Of a stretch of 64,000 nucleotides of DNA, positions 38,965 through 48,799 are shown piece by piece. Both the position numbers and the translations under genes were made by a program. This DNA is from Paenibacillus_V sp046244365 (GTDB taxonomy: Bacteria > Bacillota > Bacilli > Paenibacillales > NBRC-103111): contig NZ_CP176395.1 of the NCBI RefSeq assembly GCF_046244365.1, positions 8,432,001 to 8,496,000 of the forward strand, written 5' to 3'. The notes below the pieces were generated by a model. The model ran no database searches, was not told the origin of the DNA, and saw only the letters and a list, made by a program, of their open reading frames with translations. Position 1 is the first letter of the stretch, and every line of letters begins with the position of its first letter.

Positions 38965-38999
38965 CCTTTCAAAACTGAACATGAGCGAGTAAAACCAGC
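38965..38999. repeat. 16S processing stem, 3' arm
   Basis: Inverted counterpart of 40647-40683, about 33 bases with few mismatches (shared core GCTCAT, GTTCAGTTTT). The arms enclose 16S alone. Confidence 0.75.
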
Positions 39000-39036
39000 T
39001 TATTGATCCGACGGCCTACAGCCGTCATGATCTCCA

Positions 39037-40580
<1,544 letters not shown>

Positions 40581-40646
40581 AGTTGAAGCCGAGGCTTCGT
40601 TTTATTTCGATATTGACTTGCTCATGCGATTTGTTGCTTTGTTTTG

Positions 40647-40683
40647 CTGGCTTTATTCGCTCATTGTTCAGTTTTCAAAGGAC
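40647..40683. repeat. 16S processing stem, 5' arm, with boxA-like sequence
   Basis: Pairs with 38965-38999. The minus strand reads GTCCTTTGAAAACTG, a boxA-like antitermination element. Confidence 0.7.
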
Positions 40684-40752
40684 AATTTCGTTGGTTAGAG
40701 TCAAGCTTTCTAAGTAAGCTAGCTTGTCTATCGCCTCAAAAGCGACTTTTAT

Positions 40753-40782
40753 ACTATAACACATTCGACTTTCACATTGCAA
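40753..40782 (-). promoter_or_regulatory. rRNA operon promoter, proximal
   Basis: TTGCAA (40782-40777), 18 bases, TATAGT (40758-40753), followed by GTCGCTTTTGAGGCGA. Confidence 0.75.
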
Positions 40783-40881
40783 GCACTTTTTTTCGACCGT
40801 TCGTTCGTCGCCTTGCGGCAGCGGCCTTACGGCTTCTTGCGATTGCTCTGTTACTTGTCCGCCTCAGAAGCGGCAAGAAGT

Positions 40882-40911
40882 AATGTATCACATACCGCCT
40901 GCCGATTGCAA
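40882..40911 (-). promoter_or_regulatory. rRNA operon promoter, distal
   Basis: TTGCAA (40911-40906), 18 bases, TACATT (40887-40882), followed by GCCGCTTCTGAGGCGG. It lies just after the bofA stop. Confidence 0.75.
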
Positions 40912-40957
40912 GCTTTTTTATGTTTGAAAAAATTTACACCGCGATCGCCTCTGCATG

Positions 40958-41221
40958 CTAAACGACGACAAGCTTTACTGCCGCCAGAAGAACCAGTCCG
41001 GGAACCCCCAGAATCGCAACCACCGCAAGGGTCGGCACGTTAATCGGGATGTGGAATTGCGAAGAGCTACCCGCCCAGTCCACCATGTACAGCAATAGCC
41101 CGGCAATCACGACATTAAGCCCCGCATAAACCAGCCACTGCATGGAAAGTCTGCTTCTCAGCAGCAGCAGAACCAGCAGAGACAGCGAAACGATAAAGAC
41201 CATCCACCAGATCGAATGCAT
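40958..41221 (-). CDS. bofA: Pro-sigma-K processing inhibitor BofA
   Basis: BofA holds the SpoIVFB protease inactive in the outer forespore membrane until the signal for sigma-K maturation. The 87 residues comprise two N-terminal hydrophobic stretches and a conserved C-terminal part (HIPINVPTLAVVAILGVPGL). GGAGGGGG precedes the ATG. The order recR-yaaL-bofA-rRNA is that of Bacillus. Confidence 0.93.
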   Translation of the reverse strand: MHSIWWMVFIVSLSLLVLLLLRSRLSMQWLVYAGLNVVIAGLLLYMVDWAGSSSQFHIPINVPTLAVVAILGVPGLVLLAAVKLVVV

Positions 41222-41282
41222 AGTACCCCCTCCATAACTTGAAAACTTCTATGTTCAAAACCGGATAGCCAGTTCGTTGACG

Positions 41283-41570
41283 CTAAAAGTGATACGTCCG
41301 AAGGAAGGGTACAGACGAATCAATCGGTTCATGGACCGAAAACGGCGCTTTTTCCCAGTTTAGCTTTTTGGCTTGGCGAAGCAGCATTTCGTATTTTTTC
41401 TCGGCAGCTTCCATTGCATAGACGGCATAATCGATTTCGTCGTGCTCGACAACCCAGTCAAGTCTCATATGGGCGGCCAGCCATTCCAGCTGCGCTTTGC
41501 GTATTTCCTTAACCAGCAATTGCTTGTCCTCTTCTTCGCGATCCGGTTGCCTCTTAAACAACAGACCCAT
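41283..41570 (-). CDS. yaaL: YaaL family protein (DUF2508)
   Basis: A short, charged, helical protein of unknown function found next to recR and bofA in spore formers. The start is ATG 41570 (MGLLFKRQPDREEED) with GGGAGGGG upstream, giving 95 residues; the longer frame to 41723 runs through the recR terminator and is rejected. Conserved aromatic/acidic features include EWLAAHMRLDWVVEHDEIDY. Confidence 0.88.
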   Translation of the reverse strand: MGLLFKRQPDREEEDKQLLVKEIRKAQLEWLAAHMRLDWVVEHDEIDYAVYAMEAAEKKYEMLLRQAKKLNWEKAPFSVHEPIDSSVPFLRTYHF

Positions 41571-41674
41571 TCCATACCCCTCCCGTATAGTGAAAGTAAG
41601 CAGTCTATTATACGTATAAGACGGTTTTCCCGGTTTTAGAACCAAGCGTTTCGCCGAAGGCCATAAAATTAAAA

Positions 41675-41710
41675 AAAAGAGCTTCTGCGGCAAACCGCAA
41701 AAACTCTTTT
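41675..41710 (-). terminator. Terminator after recR
   Basis: The imperfect 16-base stem AAAAGAGTTTTTGCGG, loop TTTG and its complement is followed by TTTTTTTT on the minus strand. It could act both ways. Confidence 0.75.
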
Positions 41711-41719
41711 CCCATTCTG

Positions 41720-42319
41720 TCAACTCAGTTCGCGCCTGCCCTCAAGAGCTTTGGTAAGCGTCACTTCATCCGCATACTCCAAGTCGCCGCCGACCGGCAG
41801 CCCGTGTGCGATCCGCGTTACCTTAAGCCCGAACGGCTTCACGAGCCTGGATAAATACATCGCCGTCGCTTCGCCCTCGATATTCGGGTTTGTCGCCAAA
41901 ATAAGCTCCTGCACCTGCTCATCGCTAAGCCTCTTAAGAAGCTCCGCAATATAGATCTCGTCCGGGCCGATGCCCTCCATAGGCGAGATGGCGCCATGCA
42001 GCACGTGATAATAACCGCGGAACTCTTTCGTACGCTCCATGGCTACCAAGTCCTTGGGCTCCTGGACAACGCATATGATCGATGCATCCCTGCCTTTATC
42101 CGCACAAACCCGGCAAGGATCGACATCCGTAATGTTGCAGCATACCGAGCAATAGTGAAGATTGCGTTTGACATTAACCAACGCTTTGGCAAAATCGACG
42201 ACCTGCTCTTCTTTCATCCGCAAAACGTGAAAAGCGAGACGTCCCGCCGTTTTCGGACCGACTCCGGGCAGCTTGCCGAACGCGTCGATTAATTTCGCAA
42301 TAGGTTCAGGGTAATACAA
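41720..42319 (-). CDS. recR: Recombination protein RecR
   Basis: RecR works with RecO and RecF to load RecA at gaps. The start is TTG at 42319 (MYYPEPIAKLIDAFGKLPG), 8 bases after AAGGAG and matching Bacillus MQYPEPI; the longer frame to 42397 runs into a repeat-rich spacer. The 199 residues show the helix-hairpin-helix LPGVGPKTAGRLA, the four-cysteine zinc site (CSVC, CRVC) and a Toprim domain with VVQEPKDL. Confidence 0.95.
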   Translation of the reverse strand: MYYPEPIAKLIDAFGKLPGVGPKTAGRLAFHVLRMKEEQVVDFAKALVNVKRNLHYCSVCCNITDVDPCRVCADKGRDASIICVVQEPKDLVAMERTKEFRGYYHVLHGAISPMEGIGPDEIYIAELLKRLSDEQVQELILATNPNIEGEATAMYLSRLVKPFGLKVTRIAHGLPVGGDLEYADEVTLTKALEGRRELS

Positions 42320-42338
42320 TCCGATTGCTCCTTCTTTT

Positions 42339-42623
42339 AGAGGTTGTTTTAAAAAGCCCCTTTTGATAACGAAGCAAAACTGTGGGTTATTCGACATCGA
42401 ATCTTGAATTCATCCGGTAAAGCGTATGCTTCCGAAGCAGCTTTCCTCCGGAAAGCTTGTAGGTACTCACGTAGGTTTTGCCTACGCTCCGTGTCCTCGT
42501 TCCTCGGGGCTCCCCGTAAAGTAATCGGAATACGCTACGAAGATTAGCTTCACTTTGCGGGGGATTTACTCAGATTCATCCAACCTTCTCGGTTCTGAAA
42601 AGTGGCCTTTTTAAACACGCACT
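42339..42623. mobile_element. MITE-like insertion between ybaB and recR
   Basis: The 285-base stretch is bounded by imperfect inverted repeats of about 33 bases: TTGTTTTAAAAAG-CCCCTTTT at the left, and TGTTTAAAAAGGCCACTTTT read inward from the right. It contains no reading frame of note, several small hairpins and a full copy of the dispersed repeat. ybaB and recR are normally adjacent. No clear target duplication was seen. Confidence 0.5.
42504..42570 (-). repeat. Dispersed intergenic hairpin repeat, copy 2
   Basis: The minus strand has a CCCCCGCAAAGTGAAGC arm, CGTATTCCGATTACTTTACG and GGGGAGCCCCG. It lies inside the MITE-like stretch. Confidence 0.7.
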
Positions 42624-42649
42624 ATAATGGACGTTGCGGTGCCGTTCCT

Positions 42650-42961
42650 CTAGAACAGACCCGGAATTTTCATTCCGCCCGTATATTTGCCCATATCTTT
42701 GTTGGCAAGCTCTTCAGCCTGATTAAGCGCATCGTTGACGGCGGTCAGAACAAGGTCCTGCAGCATGTCGACATCGTCCGGATCCACCGCTTCCGGCTTA
42801 ATGACGATGCTCGTGATTTTTTTGTGGCCGTTGGCTACAACCGTTACTACGCCGCCGCCAGCGGTGCCTTCGACCGTCTTGGTGCCGAGCTCTTCCTGCG
42901 CTTTCATCATTTGTTCCTGCATTTTTTTCACTTGCTTCATCATTTGGTTCATGTTGTTCAT
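42650..42961 (-). CDS. ybaB: Nucleoid-associated protein YbaB/EbfC family
   Basis: A small dimeric DNA-binding protein of 103 residues. The N-terminus is methionine- and glutamine-rich (MNNMNQMMKQVKKMQ), and the conserved core holds VTVVANGHKKI and DVDMLQDLVLTAVNDA. It lies 15 bases after dnaX, as in most bacteria. Confidence 0.95.
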   Translation of the reverse strand: MNNMNQMMKQVKKMQEQMMKAQEELGTKTVEGTAGGGVVTVVANGHKKITSIVIKPEAVDPDDVDMLQDLVLTAVNDALNQAEELANKDMGKYTGGMKIPGLF

Positions 42962-42976
42962 AGGGTTCGTCTCCTT

Positions 42977-44701
42977 TTATTGATCTTTTATTTTGACCAG
43001 GTCCTCGCCAAACATATGAATAGCCTGATTAATCCATTCTTCCTTGTAGACCCCGGGCTCTTCCGGCTCCAGACGCATTTCTTCAGCCGGCTGCTGCGGC
43101 GTCGACTCCGCATCCTGCCATTCCTTCTGCATCACCGTTACAAATGCCGTCGGCTGCCCGAATACGCCGCTCATCACCTGCTCGATCAACTGCTTGTTCG
43201 CCGGCTTCTCGGTCGTTTCGCGATGGAGCGGACTCTTGAAGGCAAGCAGCACGTTATCCTGATGAAAGGATACCGGCTCTCCGTTTACAAGCCAAGCATG
43301 AACGGATATTTTCATTTCTTTCACCTGCGACAGCACTTGGCTCCACTTCATCAGCACCTGCTTGAAGTCCTGCGAATCCTTGCCCGCCAAATAAGGATCC
43401 AGCTTGACCGTCGACCGCTTGATCGCCGGCGACGCTTGCGTTCTTGGCGCATCCTGCCCTCTAGGGGCAGGCGAGCCCGCAGCAGGAGCCGCTCCTGTCT
43501 GAATGAGGCGCTGCAGCTGCTGCTCAAGCTGGGCAATCCGATTCTTCAGAAGCTCCATGTCCTGGTTGGACGCGGACGGCGCGGTCGCGGCGGCGCCTTG
43601 CTCCGCCGCCGGGGAGAATGGCGACGTGCATATCTTCATGACGGCCACTTCCAGCAGCGTTTGCGGCTGGGCGGAATATTTCATTTCGACCTGATAGCGG
43701 TTAAGCGTATCGATGATACCGAAAATCCGCTCATTCGCATACCCTTTGCCAAGCTGGGCGAACGGCTCTACGTCGATGATCCGGTCGGTCACCGCTTGCC
43801 CGCCCGGCATCAGCTTGATCATCAGCATGTCTCGGAAATAGTGCAGCAGGCTCTCGATGCAGCGATCGGCGCTTTTGCCTTCTTCCATTAACCCGCCGAC
43901 CACACCCAGCGCCTGGCCAACATCGCCGTCCTTGACCATGGCAGCCAATTGCCGGAATTGATCATGGGAGATGCCGCCCGTCATCGAGATGACGCTGTCG
44001 TACGTAATCTGCCTGCCGGAGAAGGAGATCATCTGGTCCATCAGACTAAGCGCATCCCGCATGCCGCCCTCGGATAAACGCGCGATGTACTGCAGCGCTT
44101 CCTTCTCGGTCTCGATTCCCTCTTCCCGGCAAACGTGCGCAAGCCGTCCGACCTGCTCCTCCAGCGGAACGCGCCGGAAGTCGTAGCGCTGGCAGCGCGA
44201 AATGATCGTGGCCGGGAGCTTGTGCGGCTCCGTTGTAGCCAGGATGAACATGACGTGCGCCGGCGGCTCCTCCAGCGTTTTGAGCAGCGCGTTAAACGCT
44301 TCCGTGGTCAGCATATGGACTTCGTCGATAATATATACTTTGTGACGCACCTCGGTCGGTGCATATTTCACTTTGTCGCGAATATCGCGAATTTCTTCGA
44401 CGCCGCGGTTAGAAGCGGCATCGATCTCTTGAACATCGACCAGCGCGCCTTCCGTAATGCGCCGGCATGCCGAACATTCGTTACAGGGCTCTTCGGCAGG
44501 ACCGCGCTCGCAGTTGACCGCTTTCGCCAAAATTTTGGCGGCGCTTGTTTTACCGGTACCGCGGGGGCCGCAGAACAAGTATGCGTGCGTCAGTCTTCCT
44601 TCTTTCAAGGAATTTTGCAGCGTACGAGTAATATGCGCCTGTCCAACCATATCGCCGAAAGCTTGCGGTCGCCAAGACCGATACAATGCAATATGCGCCA
44701 T
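42977..44701 (-). CDS. dnaX: DNA polymerase III subunit gamma/tau
   Basis: DnaX is the clamp-loader motor and holoenzyme organiser. The 574 residues have Walker A GPRGTGKTSAAK, a four-cysteine zinc site ending CNECSAC, DEVH of Walker B, the SRC sensor motif, and a low-complexity linker before the tau domain. ATG 44701 follows GGAGAAGGA; a GTG five codons earlier overlaps that site. No slippery frameshift heptamer was noticed. The order dnaX-ybaB-recR is ancestral. Confidence 0.95.
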   Translation of the reverse strand: MAHIALYRSWRPQAFGDMVGQAHITRTLQNSLKEGRLTHAYLFCGPRGTGKTSAAKILAKAVNCERGPAEEPCNECSACRRITEGALVDVQEIDAASNRGVEEIRDIRDKVKYAPTEVRHKVYIIDEVHMLTTEAFNALLKTLEEPPAHVMFILATTEPHKLPATIISRCQRYDFRRVPLEEQVGRLAHVCREEGIETEKEALQYIARLSEGGMRDALSLMDQMISFSGRQITYDSVISMTGGISHDQFRQLAAMVKDGDVGQALGVVGGLMEEGKSADRCIESLLHYFRDMLMIKLMPGGQAVTDRIIDVEPFAQLGKGYANERIFGIIDTLNRYQVEMKYSAQPQTLLEVAVMKICTSPFSPAAEQGAAATAPSASNQDMELLKNRIAQLEQQLQRLIQTGAAPAAGSPAPRGQDAPRTQASPAIKRSTVKLDPYLAGKDSQDFKQVLMKWSQVLSQVKEMKISVHAWLVNGEPVSFHQDNVLLAFKSPLHRETTEKPANKQLIEQVMSGVFGQPTAFVTVMQKEWQDAESTPQQPAEEMRLEPEEPGVYKEEWINQAIHMFGEDLVKIKDQ

Positions 44702-44797
44702 TGGGTCCTTCTCCACATTTCGTTTTTCAAAGCATTCACATCCATTATACTATACACGGCCTGTCAAGGAAATGGAGGGAATGCCGGCGGAGCGTTC

Positions 44798-46228
44798 CTA
44801 TGGGATCGGGATGCAAACGGTGAAGGTTGTACCGAATCCTTTCGAGGAAACGCGAATGCTGCCGCCCATGTCGTGGATGATGCGTTGGCATACGGACAGC
44901 CCCAGGCCGGTTCCGTCTTCCTTCGTCGTAAAGAAAGGATCGAATATTTTGTCGATGACAAAGTTGGGGATACCCGGTCCGGAATCATGAACGTCGACAT
45001 GCACCTTGCGCTCGTCCAGAACGACTTTCTCGGAAATGGAAAGCGTTCCACCCTCCTGCATGGCCTCGATGCCGTTCTTGCAAATGTTCAGAAACACCTG
45101 CTTCAGCAGCTCCCGGTCCGCAATGACTTGAGGCGCATCCTCCGCATGCTCGTACTGGACGGAAACGCCATGCAAGATCGCTTCATTGTTAATAATCGGC
45201 AGCATTTCCCGCATAACCGCGGTTACCGACACTCTGTCGAAGCTGACGTTTTTCCGCTTGCCCAGCAGCAGGAACTCGCTGACCAATTCGTTGATCCGGT
45301 TTATTTCCATCAGCATAATATCGGTGTAGCTCTGCTCCTTCTCCATGCCGCTTTCCACAAACGTGTTTTTGAGCACCTGCAAAAAGCCTTTAATGGAAGT
45401 GAGCGGATTCCGGATTTCATGGGCGGTGCCGGCGGCGATCTGACCGATCATGGCCAGCCTGTCGCTTCGCTGAACCTGCTCTTCGAGCGAGCGCAAATTC
45501 GTGACATCCTTAAAGATGACGTATGCGCCTACCGTATGGCCTGCGCTGTCCTTCAGCAAGTTGGAATCAAGCAGCAGCTCGAAACGCTCTTGGTTATTCG
45601 TCCAAGAAACGGCGTGATTGCGTACGATGACACCTTCCAGCAAGGATGGCTGCACTAGCCGATGCTCATGCGGCACGGAGGCGAATATGCGCTCCATCGG
45701 CGTATTGACGATTGAGCTTTTGACAAGACCGAGCACGCGGCACGCCATATCGCTAATGTCGATCAACGAAAAATCCGCGTCGATCAGCAGCACGCCGAGA
45801 TTGACGTCCTTCATGAGGGATCCCGCGAAACACTGAAGCAGCGTACGTTCATGACTGCCAAGCAGCTCTTTCACGCTAAGAATATACATCCACTCTTCCA
45901 AATCCGATGCATAGTGCCGATATATTTCGTAGACGCTTTCCTGTACCCGGCCGAAAATCAGCAAACGGAGCTTGGACACCTCTCCGGAAATGGAAGCCTT
46001 TACATAATCCTCGTAGAGCCGGGTAATCGGTTCATTCAGGTTAAACGCTTGCGCAAGCGTTTCTCCTACGACCGATTTTCCTATGGCTGCAGCCAAACCC
46101 GAGTGGCATAAGACGATGGACTGATTGGAGTCGACCAAAAGCAGGGCTCGATTGGCGTTGCTTCTCTGAATATGGGCGCGTATCTCTTCAATCGAAAGTT
46201 CTATTCGAAACGATTGCGGCGTATTCAA
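44798..46228 (-). CDS. Soluble PAS-domain sensor histidine kinase
   Basis: A cytoplasmic kinase with no membrane segment. A first PAS-like region (about 20-120) and a second PAS domain (about 130-240) precede the H-box GTAHEIRNPLTSIKG, with the phospho-accepting histidine near 270. The N-box NICKNGIEAM, G1 box DSGPGIP, F-box FDPFFTTKEDGTGLGLS and a final G2 glycine motif follow. The layout resembles sporulation kinases KinA/KinE. There is no response regulator next to it, but spo0F lies about 7 kb away. The TTG at 46228 has GGGGGG 8 bases upstream; an ATG at 46270 has no ribosome site. It is inserted between the SRP RNA and dnaX. Confidence 0.85.
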   Translation of the reverse strand: MNTPQSFRIELSIEEIRAHIQRSNANRALLLVDSNQSIVLCHSGLAAAIGKSVVGETLAQAFNLNEPITRLYEDYVKASISGEVSKLRLLIFGRVQESVYEIYRHYASDLEEWMYILSVKELLGSHERTLLQCFAGSLMKDVNLGVLLIDADFSLIDISDMACRVLGLVKSSIVNTPMERIFASVPHEHRLVQPSLLEGVIVRNHAVSWTNNQERFELLLDSNLLKDSAGHTVGAYVIFKDVTNLRSLEEQVQRSDRLAMIGQIAAGTAHEIRNPLTSIKGFLQVLKNTFVESGMEKEQSYTDIMLMEINRINELVSEFLLLGKRKNVSFDRVSVTAVMREMLPIINNEAILHGVSVQYEHAEDAPQVIADRELLKQVFLNICKNGIEAMQEGGTLSISEKVVLDERKVHVDVHDSGPGIPNFVIDKIFDPFFTTKEDGTGLGLSVCQRIIHDMGGSIRVSSKGFGTTFTVCIPIP

Positions 46229-46336
46229 AAACAAGTCCCCCCACTTTCCTACTTCAAACTGGTTTTTCATCGGCCGTCTAGTCTGTTATGTACTTACTTC
46301 TCCCTTTCTTTGCATTTTCCTTCCAAAACAAACAAA

Positions 46337-46374
46337 AACATTCCAATCAAGAAGTTGTCTTGATTCGGAATGTT
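46337..46374 (-). terminator. Terminator after the SRP RNA gene
   Basis: AACATTCCGAATCAAG pairs with CTTGATTGGAATGTT on the minus strand, followed by TTTGTTTG. Confidence 0.85.
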
Positions 46375-46400
46375 TCATCGTCTAGTTGCAAATATATAAT

Positions 46401-46673
46401 GCCGCGCACCTGATATTGATCGCTGCGATCCAGGCGGAACGCTTATCGTTAGCTCTGGCTAGGCTGCCCTCCGGCACATGAAACGTCTCACTTATGGCTG
46501 CTTCCTTCCGGACCTGACCAGGTTCATGAGCATCCATTGCGGAGGACCCGGCCGTCAACACCACGTGTAAACGTCAGACCCTACATCGACAGGACCTCTA
46601 ACAGGAATTCAACCCCGCTACAGCGGATTGCAGGTTACAGGGCACCGCTACCTCCCCGTCTAGCGCGGCAAAA
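46401..46673 (-). ncRNA. ffs: Signal recognition particle RNA (large Gram-positive type, scRNA)
   Basis: About 273 bases. The minus strand begins TTTGCCGCGCTAGACGGGGA, contains the Alu-domain stretch GGTAGCGGTGCCCTGTAAC, the S-domain apical loop GGTCCGGAAGGAAGCAGC, and ends CAGGTGCGCGGCA. It pairs with Ffh for membrane targeting. In Bacillus scr is likewise just upstream of dnaX. Confidence 0.95.
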
Positions 46674-46676
46674 CTA

Positions 46677-46705
46677 AGTATAGCCGATTGCCCGTCAAAT
46701 AGCAA
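46677..46705 (-). promoter_or_regulatory. Promoter of the SRP RNA gene
   Basis: TTGCTA (46705-46700), 17 bases and TATACT (46682-46677) place the start at the 5' end of the SRP RNA. Confidence 0.7.
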
Positions 46706-46732
46706 CAACGGTCCAGCCATTGGCAGCCGTGC

Positions 46733-47158
46733 CTATTTTCCGCCATTCAGCATCCGCGATTTGTTCGTAGATACCTTCACATTATAGCGGGGCATCATTT
46801 GGCCGACCTTCGTCTGCGCTTCGTTCTTGATGCGCATGGCCTCTTCAAGAGGAGTATCGTCCGTCAGATCCAAATTCACATAGGCGTTCGGACCGTTCAG
46901 AATGATGCTCGACGAACGAATGCCCGGGATTTGCTGAAGCGTGCTTTTGATAAGCTGCGTATCCGCCGAATAGGTGTGAGGATATTGAGGATTCGCCGGG
47001 TTGTTCGGGTTCGCCTGAGTGGTCCCGAGCAAGCCGTCGTTCTGGTAAGAGTTCGTCTTCGTTTGACCGTTGTTCGTCCCGCAGCCGATCAAGGCGAGAG
47101 CGAGGATTGCGGCGGCTGCAAGCATACGGCTGCGCCTGCCGAGCATAGAAATTTCCAT
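46733..47158 (-). CDS. YhcN/YlaJ-type sporulation lipoprotein
   Basis: The 141-residue product has a basic N-terminus, a hydrophobic stretch and a lipobox ending LIGC near residue 26, then a short Asn/Pro/Gln-rich linker. The folded C-terminal part, about 85 residues (QQIPGIRSSSIILNGPNAYV and onward), resembles the YhcN/YlaJ spore lipoprotein family. Its Shine-Dalgarno AAAGGAGG lies inside the 3' arm of the rpmE terminator and 8 Ts separate that hairpin from the ATG. Confidence 0.85.
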   Translation of the reverse strand: MEISMLGRRSRMLAAAAILALALIGCGTNNGQTKTNSYQNDGLLGTTQANPNNPANPQYPHTYSADTQLIKSTLQQIPGIRSSSIILNGPNAYVNLDLTDDTPLEEAMRIKNEAQTKVGQMMPRYNVKVSTNKSRMLNGGK

Positions 47159-47203
47159 AAAAAAAACAACCTCCTTTGGTCATAGGATGACCCGAAGAGG
47201 TTG
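47159..47203 (-). terminator. rpmE terminator that contains the next gene's ribosome binding site
   Basis: The minus strand CAACCTC, TTC, GGGTCAT, CCT, ATGACC, AAAG, GAGGTTG and eight Ts form a stem-loop ending directly at the lipoprotein ATG. The 3' arm carries AAAGGAGG. Confidence 0.75.
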
Positions 47204-47220
47204 GTTTAATCCGTTCTTGC

Positions 47221-47418
47221 TTAGATACCGTATTTTTTCTTGAACTTGTCGACACGTCCGCCGGCATCGATAAATTTCTGCTTCCCTGTAAAGAACGGGT
47301 GGCAATTCGAGCAAATCTCAACGCGCAGATTTTGCTTGATCGAACCGGATTCAAACGTATTGCCGCAAGCGCAAGTAACGTTGGTAACGTGGTAGTTCGG
47401 ATGAACTCCTGCTTTCAT
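47221..47418 (-). CDS. rpmE: 50S ribosomal protein L31 (zinc-binding form)
   Basis: L31 bridges the ribosomal subunits. The 65 residues start MKAGVHPNYHVTNVTCACG; the cysteines in CAC and CSNCHPFF mark the zinc-binding type. AAAGAGGTGAAAG precedes ATG 47418; the longer frame to 47556 is not supported. It follows the radical SAM gene and, at one remove, rho, as in Bacillus. Confidence 0.96.
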   Translation of the reverse strand: MKAGVHPNYHVTNVTCACGNTFESGSIKQNLRVEICSNCHPFFTGKQKFIDAGGRVDKFKKKYGI

Positions 47419-47521
47419 GTCTTTCACCTCTTTCCGCCCTGAGCCTTTGTTAGCAGCCCAGAGTAAATTGACACAGTAAAGCGAGTATACCACGAACGAA
47501 GAAACCGTTGCAACTTCATTT

Positions 47522-48781
47522 TCAGCCGCGGCGGCCGGAAAGTTCTGCCGGGACATGCGTATAGGAACCGATAATGACGTCGGGCAGCTCTTCCCGGAAA
47601 ATATCGATCATCTGATTCATCCCGAGCAGCTCGCCTTTCGCCTTCGGAATCAGCTCCAAATACGCTTCGGGATCGATATTCAGATTCCTCATCTGAATAA
47701 GCTTGAGTCCCGTGCGCCGGGCAAAGTCGATCATCGCCTCGACTTCTTCCTCCCGGTCGGTAACGCCCGGAAAGATCAAGTAGTTGATCGAAGTCACGAC
47801 GCCTTTATCCGCCGCATAGCGGAGCGATTTCTCCACGTTCTTGAGCGTATAGGCACGAGGCCTGTAATAGGCGGTGTAGTGGTCGTCGAGCGCGCTGATC
47901 GTGCTGACGCGCATCAAATTAAGCCCCGCGTCGACAATGCCCCGAATATGGTCGGTCAAGCCGGCATTCGTATTGATATTGATAAAGCCCATATCGGTCT
48001 GAGCACGAACCCGCTTGATGGCTTCGATGATAAGTACGGCCTGGGTGGAAGGCTCTCCCTCGCAGCCTTGGCCGAAGCTAATGATACTTTCAGGCGTCTT
48101 CAGATGCTCCAGCATCACTTCGACAATCTCGTCCACGGTAGGCTTAAAATTCATTCGGGTCTGCGGCGCAACGAAGCCGCTGTCGTCCGGTTGCTCGGAA
48201 ATACAGCCGAAACAGCCGGCATTGCACGAATAGGAGACGGGCACCGCCCCTTCCCACCGGTTCAAGAAGGTGTTGGACGCCGTCAAGCATTCATATTCAA
48301 GCGCACACTTCGTGAGATGCTTGTACAGCCGGTTCTCCGGATATTTGCGGGCAATTTCTTCGACCTGCAGCTCCAGCTGGTTCACATCGCAATTGGTCGG
48401 ATCCCAGCGGTGCGGATCGTCAGTCAAACGGGCGGCGACATAGAAGCCGTCGTTCTTCCAAACGACCGCCGAATACCCGAACAAGGGGAGACGCTGCGTT
48501 TTGTCCGACTTGACGTAGCCCGGAAGCAAAAGCCGCGTATAGCCTTGCGGCATTAAGGCCCCGACCGCCGAATAGTCGCCGGGAAACGGCTTCATATCCC
48601 CAGTGCGGGCATCCATATAAACCGGGCGCGTGTACGGCAGGCTGACGAGCGTCGCTCCCTCCGGAAGCGGAATCAGCTCGTCCTCCATCACTTCGACGAT
48701 CATGTCCCCGTTGCGTCCAAGCGCCACATGGTCCGGATGATCGAACACGTTGCCGTCTTTGTCTGCATAAACCAGATGCAT
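47522..48781 (-). CDS. Radical SAM protein of unknown function
   Basis: A 419-residue protein with a CxxxCxxC radical SAM cluster motif (C186, C190, C193 in SCNAGCFGC), a glycine-rich SAM motif (ISFGQGCEGEPS) and a TIM-barrel-like body with ININTNAGLTDHIRG and MRVSTISALDD. The N-terminal 170 residues form a separate, unidentified domain. Two further cysteines lie just before the cluster (C159, C165). It lies 18 bases downstream of rho and about 100 bases before rpmE, an insertion into the classical rho-rpmE pair. No partner peptide or obvious substrate gene is nearby. Confidence 0.85.
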   Translation of the reverse strand: MHLVYADKDGNVFDHPDHVALGRNGDMIVEVMEDELIPLPEGATLVSLPYTRPVYMDARTGDMKPFPGDYSAVGALMPQGYTRLLLPGYVKSDKTQRLPLFGYSAVVWKNDGFYVAARLTDDPHRWDPTNCDVNQLELQVEEIARKYPENRLYKHLTKCALEYECLTASNTFLNRWEGAVPVSYSCNAGCFGCISEQPDDSGFVAPQTRMNFKPTVDEIVEVMLEHLKTPESIISFGQGCEGEPSTQAVLIIEAIKRVRAQTDMGFININTNAGLTDHIRGIVDAGLNLMRVSTISALDDHYTAYYRPRAYTLKNVEKSLRYAADKGVVTSINYLIFPGVTDREEEVEAMIDFARRTGLKLIQMRNLNIDPEAYLELIPKAKGELLGMNQMIDIFREELPDVIIGSYTHVPAELSGRRG

Positions 48782-48799
48782 GGTTCTTTCCCCTTTGTA

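Noticed and set aside
41571..41723. N-terminal extension of yaaL
   Set aside because: It runs through the recR terminator hairpin and has no ribosome site; the ATG at 41570 does.
42977..44701. Programmed frameshift in dnaX
   Set aside because: No slippery heptamer with following stem was noticed, and the full-length frame matches the Bacillus-type single product.
46382..46564. 60-codon minus-strand frame upstream of dnaX
   Set aside because: It lies within the SRP RNA gene.
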